Shown one piece after another: positions 7,405 through 12,918 of a stretch of 17,583 nt of DNA. The DNA is from an uncultured Chloroflexota bacterium (GTDB lineage Bacteria > Chloroflexota > Chloroflexia > Chloroflexales > Roseiflexaceae). The stretch lies in the NCBI GenBank assembly GCA_937876225.1, contig CALFIC010000090.1:1-17583 (forward strand), given 5' to 3'. The translations under genes and the position numbers were made by a program. Under the pieces are notes generated by a model. It made no database searches. It saw only the letters and a program-made list of their open reading frames with translations, and had not been told where the DNA came from. How positions within the stretch are numbered: position 1 is the stretch's first letter; each line of letters opens with the position of its first letter.

Positions 7405-8799
7405 TTACTTGATGGGGGCGTCGAGGACTGCTTGACCATCAACTCGTACCGCCAGCAAGGCTTTCATTGATGCCTTGCGGAAGTTTTCGGGCAATGGTGC
7501 ATACCCCAAACGGTTGGCAGCGCCTTGACCTTCGGTCAAACTCCAGTACAAGAAGTCTGACAAGGCTTGAGCTTTGTTCGCATCTTTGTACGTGTCTTTG
7601 CGTACCAAAATATAAGTGAAAGCCGCAATTGGATATGCTTGGGCATCGCTCCCGTTAGTGATTGACACCGCCAAGCTCTGGTTGTCTGACGCAGGCACTG
7701 CGGCAGCCGCAGCGGCCGACACATTGGCCAACAACGGTTGCACATAGTTCCCCGCAGCGTTTTTTACATAGGGCAACGTGAAACCTGCACCGAGTGCGTA
7801 AGCGACTTCAACATACCCAATCGCACCTTCGGTTTTTTGGACGGCACTCGATACACCGGCGTTGCCTGGGCCACCGATCCCAACAGGCCAGTTGACTGTG
7901 CTACCAGCACCGATTTTTGACTTCCATGTACCGCTGACCTTTGACAAGTAGTCAGTCCAGATCGAGGTGGTACCCGATGAATCGGAGCGGTATACCACGG
8001 TAATTTCGGTACTGGGCAAGCTTACGCCAGGGTTCTCGGTGGCGATACGGGTGTCATTCCATGTTTTGATTTCACCGATATAAATACCAACCAAGGTTTC
8101 GGGTGAGAAACGCAATGGGTTCTTGATCGTAGGCAAGTTGTAGATGGGCAATACACCACCCATCACCATCGGCAAGTGAATTGCATCGGGGGCTTGCGCC
8201 TTCACATCGTTGGACGAGATAGCAGAGTCGGTACCACCGAAGTCAGTCAAGTAAGCAATGAAGTCTTTCTTGCCTTGACCCGAACCAACACTCTGGTAGC
8301 TCAACTTCAGGCTGGGGACAATGTTTTTGGTATAGACCGAAATCCAGACTTGGTACAACGGGTTGGGGAAGCTGGCACCTGAACCGCTCAATGTAGCAGT
8401 CAGTTGGCGGGGCTTCCAATCGACGCTAGCCGCAACTGGGGCGGTGGTAGCAGTCGCAACCACAACCTTGGCAGTGGCAACTACAGCCTTGGTGGCAGTT
8501 ACGGTGGCAACAACGGTGGCAGTGGCGGGGACGGCAGTTTCGGTGGCAACAGCTACAGTTGTAGCGGTGGCTTCAGGAGCCTTGGTGGGCTCGGTAGTGG
8601 CTGTAGCTTCAGGAGCCTTGGTGGGCTCGGTAGTGGCTGTGGCTTGGGGGGCTGTGGTGGCTTCAGGAGCCATTGTTGCTACAGGAGCTTTGGTCGGTTC
8701 AGCCGCAGGAGCGGCGCCAGCACAGGCTGACAACACGAATGCGCTTACTATCATGAAACTCATGAGCGCCAAGGTAATCCGTCGTGATACCATTTGCAT
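7405..8799 (-). CDS. pstS: Phosphate-binding lipoprotein PstS (copy 1, long linker)
   Basis: This 464-residue extracytoplasmic phosphate receptor delivers phosphate to PstCA. The first 25 residues form a lipoprotein signal ending in the lipobox LSAC (lipidated Cys26), so it is membrane-tethered. Residues ~30-125 are a low-complexity Ala/Thr/Pro/Val linker that includes two tandem EPTKAPEATATT units. The binding domain follows: LSGSGASFPNPLYQ (138-150), YQSVGSGQGKKDF, FGGTDSA and VYRSDSSGTTSIW carry the residues that contact phosphate in PstS proteins. The ATG at 8799 has AAGGTG 6 bases upstream; an in-frame GTG at 8808 lies in that site and is less likely. The gene has its own terminator (7346-7387), a leader with two palindromes, and Pho-box-like repeats at 8895-8927. 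It is very similar over the mature domain to the adjacent copy, which lacks both lipobox and linker. Confidence 0.95.
   Translation of the reverse strand: MQMVSRRITLALMSFMIVSAFVLSACAGAAPAAEPTKAPVATMAPEATTAPQATATTEPTKAPEATATTEPTKAPEATATTVAVATETAVPATATVVATVTATKAVVATAKVVVATATTAPVAASVDWKPRQLTATLSGSGASFPNPLYQVWISVYTKNIVPSLKLSYQSVGSGQGKKDFIAYLTDFGGTDSAISSNDVKAQAPDAIHLPMVMGGVLPIYNLPTIKNPLRFSPETLVGIYIGEIKTWNDTRIATENPGVSLPSTEITVVYRSDSSGTTSIWTDYLSKVSGTWKSKIGAGSTVNWPVGIGGPGNAGVSSAVQKTEGAIGYVEVAYALGAGFTLPYVKNAAGNYVQPLLANVSAAAAAAVPASDNQSLAVSITNGSDAQAYPIAAFTYILVRKDTYKDANKAQALSDFLYWSLTEGQGAANRLGYAPLPENFRKASMKALLAVRVDGQAVLDAPIK
8571..8642. repeat. 36-bp tandem repeat coding for the pstS1 linker
   Basis: Two 36-base units (8571-8606 and 8607-8642), beginning CTTCAGGAGCCTTGG, differ only at one visible base near the end (CTGTAG versus CTGTGG). 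They encode the 12-residue unit EPTKAPEATATT. A degenerate third copy follows at about 8643-8672. The repeat keeps the reading frame, so copy-number change would lengthen or shorten the tether without disrupting the protein. Confidence 0.85.
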
Positions 8800-8814
8800 C
8801 GGTGACACCTTTCA

Positions 8815-8833
8815 GTTACGAATGATTCGTAAC
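8815..8833. promoter_or_regulatory. 19-bp perfect palindrome next to the pstS1 ribosome binding site
   Basis: GTTACGAAT (8815-8823) and ATTCGTAAC (8825-8833) are exact inverted repeats around one central base, ending a few bases before the pstS1 Shine-Dalgarno sequence. It may be an operator for a dimeric regulator, or a 5' leader stem that stabilises the mRNA or masks its start. Confidence 0.5.
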
Positions 8834-8838
8834 GTTTA

Positions 8839-8858
8839 TTGTCTTTTTGTTAAGACAA
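8839..8858. promoter_or_regulatory. Second inverted repeat in the pstS1 leader
   Basis: TTGTCTT (8839-8845) and AAGACAA (8852-8858) are perfect 7-base arms around a 6-base spacer, 5 bases upstream of the 19-bp palindrome on the plus coordinate. It could fold as a small leader hairpin or act as an operator. Confidence 0.4.
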
Positions 8859-8894
8859 CCTAAAAGTATCATTGGATTGTTATCTATTGACCCT

Positions 8895-8927
8895 TTTTTA
8901 ATTAACAAAATATTAATCTATATTTAA
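8895..8927 (-). promoter_or_regulatory. Candidate Pho-type operator of pstS1 (11-bp direct repeats)
   Basis: On the minus strand three consecutive 11-base units each start with TTAA: TTAAATATAGA (8927-8917), TTAATATTTTG (8916-8906) and TTAATTAAAAA (8905-8895). Response regulators of the OmpR/PhoB class, including B. subtilis PhoP and E. coli PhoB, bind direct repeats at 11-base intervals. The same core recurs before pstS2 (10303-10325). A weak -10 (TAGATA) follows some 8 bases downstream. Regulator identity is inferred. Confidence 0.5.
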
Positions 8928-8955
8928 CTTAAGAAATTATTAAAAAATAAAAAAC

Positions 8956-8992
8956 TATCCGGTCAGCATGTACGCTACATGCTGACCGGATA
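8956..8992 (-). terminator. Intrinsic terminator of pstS2
   Basis: A 17-bp perfect stem (8956-8972 with 8976-8992, core CCGGTCAGCATGTA) has a 3-base loop CGC. On the minus strand it is followed by GTTTTTTATTTTTTA, a strong U-tract. It lies 23 bases after the pstS2 stop. Confidence 0.95.
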
Positions 8993-9015
8993 CGAAAAAC
9001 CGAGTTGTTGGCGTA

Positions 9016-10182
9016 TTACTTGATCGGAGCCGTCAACACTGGTTGACCGTTGACACGAACGCTCATCAAGGCAGCCATTGAAGCCTTGCGGAAGTTTTCG
9101 GGCAATGGTGCATAACCGAGACGGTTGGCAGCGCCTTGACCTTCGGTCAAACCCCAGTAAAGGAAGTCTGACAATGCCTGTGCCTTGTTTACATCGGTGT
9201 AGGTGCTCTGACGAACCAAGATGTAGGTGAAGGCGGCAATTGGGTAGGCTTGGGCATCGCTACCGTTGGTGATTGAGGTGGCCAAACCTTGGATGTCTGA
9301 CGAAGGTACAGCTGAAGCAGCGGCAGCTGAGACATTGGGCAACAATGGTTGCACAAAGTTACCAGCGGCGTTTTGGACGTAAGGCAACGTGAAGCCGGCA
9401 CCGAGGGCGTAGGCGACTTCGACGTACCCAATTGCGCCTTCGGTCTTTTGGACGGCGCTCGACACACCGGCGTTACCGGGGGCACCGATACCGACGGGCC
9501 ACTTTACCGTGCTACCAGCACCGATGTCTGACTTCCATGCACCGCTGACTTTTGACAAGTAGTCAGTCCAGATCGACGTGGTACCCGATGAGTCTGAGCG
9601 GTACACAACGGTGATTTCGGTCTTGGGGAAGCTCACACCGGGGTTTGCAGCGGCGATACGTGGGTCGTTCCATTTTTTGATGGCGCCCTTGTAAATGCCA
9701 ACCAACATTTCTGGGGTGAAGCGCAATGGGGTTTTGACTGAGGGCAAGTTGACGATCGGCAACACGCCACCCATGACCATTGGCAAGTGGATTGCGTCAG
9801 GAGCTTGGGATTTGACATCACCAGCCGAAATGGCGGAATCGGTACCACCGAAGTCGGTCAAGTAGGCAATGAAATCTTTTTTACCTTGGCCCGAACCAAC
9901 GCTCTGATAGCTCATTTGTACGTTAGGAACGATGTTTTTGGTGTAAACCGAAATCCACACTTGGTACAATGGGTTGGGGAAGCTGGCACCTGAACCACTC
10001 AAAGTGGCGGTCAATTGACGAGGAGCCCAAGTGGTGCTGCTGGCGGCAGCAACAGTAGCAACAGCGGTGGCCGTTGGCTTCTTCTTTGGCTTGGCCGAAA
10101 CAGTCTTGGTGAACACCAATACTGATCCAACGAGGACCAATGCCATGACAGCCAACATAATTCGTGACAATGAAGCGCGCAT
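9016..10182 (-). CDS. pstS: Phosphate-binding protein PstS (copy 2, secreted form)
   Basis: This 388-residue phosphate-binding protein is closely similar to the neighbouring pstS1 over the whole ligand-binding domain: GSGASFPNPLYQVWISVYTKN, YQSVGSGQGKKDF, FGGTDSAIS, VYRSDSSGTTSIW and the same C-terminus ending APIK. It differs at the N-terminus. It has a Sec signal (hydrophobic 8-24) ending VSA at residues 28-30, a signal peptidase I site, with no lipobox Cys, then only a short KPKKK/Ala-Thr segment before TWAPRQLTATLSGS. It is therefore predicted to be released rather than lipid-anchored. The ATG at 10182 has AAAGG 8 bases upstream. It is the first pst gene transcribed, with its own terminator at 8956-8992 and an AT-rich promoter shared with the divergent NAD gene. 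The near-identity to pstS1 indicates a fairly recent tandem duplication. Confidence 0.93.
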   Translation of the reverse strand: MRASLSRIMLAVMALVLVGSVLVFTKTVSAKPKKKPTATAVATVAAASSTTWAPRQLTATLSGSGASFPNPLYQVWISVYTKNIVPNVQMSYQSVGSGQGKKDFIAYLTDFGGTDSAISAGDVKSQAPDAIHLPMVMGGVLPIVNLPSVKTPLRFTPEMLVGIYKGAIKKWNDPRIAAANPGVSFPKTEITVVYRSDSSGTTSIWTDYLSKVSGAWKSDIGAGSTVKWPVGIGAPGNAGVSSAVQKTEGAIGYVEVAYALGAGFTLPYVQNAAGNFVQPLLPNVSAAAASAVPSSDIQGLATSITNGSDAQAYPIAAFTYILVRQSTYTDVNKAQALSDFLYWGLTEGQGAANRLGYAPLPENFRKASMAALMSVRVNGQPVLTAPIK

Positions 10183-10229
10183 TACTGAGACCTTTCATTA
10201 ATTCGCCAATTCAACATTACATTGCTGTA

Positions 10230-10254
10230 AGGTTGTATATAAAGATACAAGCCT
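10230..10254. promoter_or_regulatory. Imperfect inverted repeat in the pstS2 leader
   Basis: AGGTTGTAT (10230-10238) pairs with ATACAA-G-CCT (10245-10254) with one bulged G and a 6-base loop. It lies about 50-70 bases upstream of the pstS2 start and could be a leader hairpin or an operator half-site pair. Confidence 0.35.
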
Positions 10255-10292
10255 ATTGTTATGAATTGCATCAATAAATATGAACTTAATAT

Positions 10293-10325
10293 TAAGAAAA
10301 TAACAAATATAAATTCAATATTTAA
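10293..10325 (-). promoter_or_regulatory. Candidate Pho-type operator of pstS2
   Basis: On the minus strand TTAAATATTGA (10325-10315), ATTTATATTTG (10314-10304) and TTATTTTCTTA (10303-10293) continue at 11-base spacing. Aligned without gaps to the pstS1 array (8927 onward), 20 of the first 28 bases match, including TTAAATAT, GA and TTTGTTA. The array ends one base from the -35 box of the divergent plus-strand promoter at 10327, so a bound regulator could affect both genes. Confidence 0.45.
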
Positions 10326-10326
10326 T

Positions 10327-10355
10327 TTGTGCATTAACATCGGGTTAGGTATACT
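10327..10355 (+). promoter_or_regulatory. Sigma-70-type promoter of the CinA-NMNAT gene
   Basis: TTGTGC (10327-10332) and TATACT (10350-10355) are separated by exactly 17 bases. Transcription would start near 10362, giving a leader of about 33 bases. The leader shows no convincing Shine-Dalgarno sequence before the ATG at 10395. Confidence 0.65.
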
Positions 10356-10394
10356 AGCGTCAATGTTTTCATACCAGATTGGTCACACGCCCCA

Positions 10395-11528
10395 ATGATT
10401 GACAGCACCACGCATAATCAGATTGTTGCGATCCACCTCGCTGCCCGCCCCACTGTCATCGAATACGCCGGCGCTGGCAGTCAAGCATTGTGGTGGTTAC
10501 ATAGTGTGGCTGGCTCATCACGCACCATTCTCGAAGCCACTGATCGCTATTCACGTGCATCAATGGAAAGTCTACTCGGGCAACCACCCGCCCAATTCGT
10601 CAGCCAAGCCACCGCCGTCGCAATGGCGCATGCCGGCTACCGTCGCGCGATGGATTTGAGCAATAATGCGGCAGTCATCGCCCTAGCATGTACCGCCACC
10701 ATCGCCACCGACCGGGTCAAATTGGGCGACCACGGCTGCTGGGTAACTACCCGCGACCAACACCAAATCATCAGCTACGGCTTGACGCTCAGCAAAGGCT
10801 CCCGCGATCGCAGTGGCGAAGAAGCCGTAATTAGCACGCTTGTCATCCAAGCACTAGCCTATGCCGTCGGGGTTATCCCGACAGTCTCGCTTGATCTACT
10901 GCCCAACGAACGATTCGACATCATCACTACTCCGTGCCCCGATGTACTCGGCGATTTGTTACACGGCGATACCCCGATTGTCGAATACCAATCTACGAGC
11001 AATGATTTTCGCCCTACCACCATCAACAACGCCACGATTTTGTCGGGCTCGTTTAACCCCATCCACACCGGTCACCGTGAATTATTGGCGACGGCTATGC
11101 GCATGAGTGGGCAAATCGGCTATTGCGAGTTAAGTGTCATCAATGCCGACAAACCACCACTGAAGTATAGTGTCATCACCCAACGCGCCAGCCTGTTTAC
11201 CAGCGCACCATCACTTATTTTGACGCGGGCGCCACGATTCATCGACAAAGCAGCCTTGATGCCTGGCTCAACATTTGTGTTGGGGTACGATACCGTCGTC
11301 CGCCTACTCAACCCCAAATACTACCCCGATGGTGATGTGGGTGAGAGTTTGGCCCAAATCGCCCAACATGACTGTCACTTTATCGTGGCTGGACGGATTA
11401 CCGATGACGGCATATTTCATTCGTTTGATGCACAGATTGTCCCGAGTGCCTGGCGCCACTTGTTTACAGCGATAGACGAACAAATCTTTCGCAACGACGT
11501 GTCGTCAACAGCGATTCGGAACATGTAA
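10395..11528 (+). CDS. CinA-like domain fused to nicotinate/nicotinamide mononucleotide adenylyltransferase
   Basis: A 377-residue two-domain protein. Residues ~5-165 match the C-terminal (amidase-type) domain of CinA/PncC: AGSSRTILEATDRYSRASMESLLG, PAQFVSQATAVAMA, ALACTATIATDR and LSKGSRDRSGEEAV. Residues ~212-377 are a nucleotidylyltransferase of the NadD/NMNAT class, with GSFNPIHTGH (218-227; the HxGH nucleotide motif), FVLGYDTVVRLLNPKYY and the closing DVSSTAIRN (368-376). The first domain in PncC enzymes deamidates NMN to NaMN, and the second adenylates NMN/NaMN, so the fusion would place consecutive pyridine-nucleotide salvage steps in one chain. However, the ESCTGG motif of PncC, which holds the nucleophilic Ser, aligns with YAGAGS (24-29), so the amidase step may be lost. 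A similar arrangement occurs, as I recall, in plant and other bacterial proteins. The start at ATG 10395 has no clear ribosome binding site but a good promoter upstream. Confidence 0.83.
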   Translation: MIDSTTHNQIVAIHLAARPTVIEYAGAGSQALWWLHSVAGSSRTILEATDRYSRASMESLLGQPPAQFVSQATAVAMAHAGYRRAMDLSNNAAVIALACTATIATDRVKLGDHGCWVTTRDQHQIISYGLTLSKGSRDRSGEEAVISTLVIQALAYAVGVIPTVSLDLLPNERFDIITTPCPDVLGDLLHGDTPIVEYQSTSNDFRPTTINNATILSGSFNPIHTGHRELLATAMRMSGQIGYCELSVINADKPPLKYSVITQRASLFTSAPSLILTRAPRFIDKAALMPGSTFVLGYDTVVRLLNPKYYPDGDVGESLAQIAQHDCHFIVAGRITDDGIFHSFDAQIVPSAWRHLFTAIDEQIFRNDVSSTAIRNM

Positions 11529-11597
11529 ACGTTTATTGTTTGGTTCGCGGGGATACGGTACGAAATACCAGTGTTTACCCTATATTGCAAAGTATCC

Positions 11598-11613
11598 TGT
11601 GCAATATTGCACA
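11598..11613. promoter_or_regulatory. Perfect 16-bp palindrome upstream of the DUF6624-like gene
   Basis: TGTGCAATATTGCACA is its own reverse complement and lies 76 bases before the next gene's start. A further half-like word ATATTGCAAA sits just upstream (11582-11591). TATACT (11645-11650) and TATATT (11655-11660) downstream are -10 candidates, but their -35 spacing is poor. Symmetry and position suggest an operator for a dimeric helix-turn-helix regulator. Confidence 0.4.
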
Positions 11614-11689
11614 TTCTTTGTCAGCACAAAAAACAAAATTTCGGTATACTTCAGTATATTACGATGAATATTGAAGATTGCACATCACA

Positions 11690-12145
11690 ATGGAAGAACC
11701 GTTTTCAATTGAATTAGAGCGCCTCGCTGATGAGCAACTTCAAGATGATGACCATGCTGCCCGCCGGATTCGTTGTGAACGAGTCTGTGACATTGCTGTC
11801 GCAGGGGGGATAAGTAGTGGTGCTGATTATTACTACGCCGCCGTCGTATTATTGCATGGTGAAACGCCAGAAGAATTCGCCACCGCACTCCATTTTGCCC
11901 GTACGGCAACCCAGCATCACGACCCCCGGGCATGGTCGGTAGTAGCAGCCACTTGGGATCGTCTATTGATCTCCAAGCGCAAACCACAACGCTTCGGCAC
12001 GCAGTTTATCCGCGTGGACGGGCAATGGGGGCTAGGTCCCGTCGATGAACAAATTAGTGACGCCGAGCGAGCGTTTTATGGCGTGCCCCCACTCTGGGTA
12101 CAGCGCAAAAGCGCTGCCACACTGCAACGCTATGATGAACGTTAA
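11690..12145 (+). CDS. DUF6624-like hypothetical protein
   Basis: A 151-residue, acidic, soluble-looking protein with no signal peptide or membrane segment. The pattern DYYYAAVVLLHGETPEEFATALHFARTA, followed by WDRLL..KRKPQRFGTQF and a tail with GPVDEQISDAERAFYGVPPL, matches what I recall of the DUF6624 family (DR...G.PQ.YGTQ signature), whose function is unknown. The ATG at 11690 is used; a TTG at 11678 is in frame and would add 4 residues. Neither has a good Shine-Dalgarno sequence, so the start is uncertain. It has its own upstream region with a palindrome, and is followed by a hairpin and then the convergent response regulator gene. Nothing links it functionally to its neighbours. Confidence 0.7.
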   Translation: MEEPFSIELERLADEQLQDDDHAARRIRCERVCDIAVAGGISSGADYYYAAVVLLHGETPEEFATALHFARTATQHHDPRAWSVVAATWDRLLISKRKPQRFGTQFIRVDGQWGLGPVDEQISDAERAFYGVPPLWVQRKSAATLQRYDER

Positions 12146-12177
12146 TCGCCACCAACGCAAGTGCATTGGTGGCGATT
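12144..12177. terminator. Hairpin between the DUF6624-like gene and the response regulator
   Basis: AATCGCCACCAA (12144-12155) pairs perfectly with TTGGTGGCGATT (12166-12177) around a 10-base loop; the left arm overlaps the stop codon TAA (12143-12145). It lies between two convergent genes and probably terminates or stabilises both transcripts, but neither side has a real T-tract beyond TGTGGTGTTT. Confidence 0.6.
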
Positions 12178-12197
12178 GTGGTGTTTACCCCATTGCT

Positions 12198-12893
12198 CTA
12201 TTGGGGCGATGGTTCTTCGTCTTCACGCAAAATATAGCCCACCCCGCGCACCGTATGGATGACGCGTGTTTCACCATGCGCCTCGAGTTTTTGGCGTAAA
12301 TAACGGACATAGACTTCGATAATATTGCTTTCACCACCGAAATCATAGCCCCATACCCGGTCATAAATAATGTCACGGGTCATTACTTGTTGCGGATGGC
12401 GCATAAATAATTCGAGGAGTTCATATTCCTTGGCGGTGAGTTCGATACGCCGACCGTGGATCATCGCTTCGTGGGCGGCTACATCCATTTGGATGGGTCC
12501 ATAGCGCAGGGTCGAGCCGGCATTGCGCCCTTGGACGCGGCGGAGCTGGGCCTTGATGCGTGCCAATAACTCCTCGAAGGCAAACGGCTTGACGAGATAA
12601 TCGTCGGCACCTACTTCAAGGCCTTGGACGCGGTCAGGTACGGCATCGCGGGCAGTCAACATGATGATGGGTACATCGGAGGCGGTACGGATACGGCGTG
12701 CCACTTCAAATCCGTCGATTTTGGGGAGCATGACGTCGAGCACGATGACATCGGGTGGTCGTTCGCGAGCAGCAATCAAGGCCGCATGCCCATCAGCAGC
12801 AGTTTCGACCACAAACCCTTCAAAACTTAACCCACGCCGCAAATACCCGGCAATCTCGGGTTCGTCTTCAACAACTAATATCCGTTGTGACAT
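12198..12893 (-). CDS. OmpR/PhoB-family DNA-binding response regulator (no partner kinase nearby)
   Basis: This 231-residue response regulator has a complete receiver domain (1-115): acidic pair Glu9/Asp10 in VVEDEPE, phosphoacceptor Asp53 in VLDVMLP, Thr80 and Lys102 in LVKPF. It is joined to a winged-helix DNA-binding domain (about 128-222; LTAKEYELLELFMRHPQQV, YVRYLRQKLE, VRGVGYIL). The ATG at 12893 has AAAGGA 6 bases upstream; a longer in-frame start at 12974 runs into the preceding gene and is rejected. It is the second gene of a pair, 25 bases after the membrane-anchored propeller gene. No histidine kinase gene is adjacent, which is unusual for this family. It binds DNA as a dimer, typically at direct repeats of 10-11 bases, so it is one conceivable regulator of the repeats in the pstS promoters, but no sequence evidence ties it to phosphate. 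Confidence 0.93.
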   Translation of the reverse strand: MSQRILVVEDEPEIAGYLRRGLSFEGFVVETAADGHAALIAARERPPDVIVLDVMLPKIDGFEVARRIRTASDVPIIMLTARDAVPDRVQGLEVGADDYLVKPFAFEELLARIKAQLRRVQGRNAGSTLRYGPIQMDVAAHEAMIHGRRIELTAKEYELLELFMRHPQQVMTRDIIYDRVWGYDFGGESNIIEVYVRYLRQKLEAHGETRVIHTVRGVGYILREDEEPSPQ

Positions 12894-12918
12894 TGATATT
12901 CCTTTCATCACCGGGCAT

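Noticed and set aside
8363..8863. 166-codon plus-strand frame rich in Val/Ala/Gly
   Set aside because: It is the antisense of the repetitive Ala/Thr linker of the pstS1 lipoprotein and has no ribosome binding site.
11664..11717. Short upstream open frame (ATG at 11664) before the DUF6624-like gene
   Set aside because: It overlaps the next gene in another frame, lacks a ribosome binding site and ends after 17 codons; chance occurrence is likely.
12198..12893. Response regulator as the PhoP/PhoB of the adjacent pst cluster
   Set aside because: Family and proximity fit, but two unrelated genes lie between, its partner is a propeller rather than a PhoR-type kinase, and nothing in its sequence singles out phosphate control.
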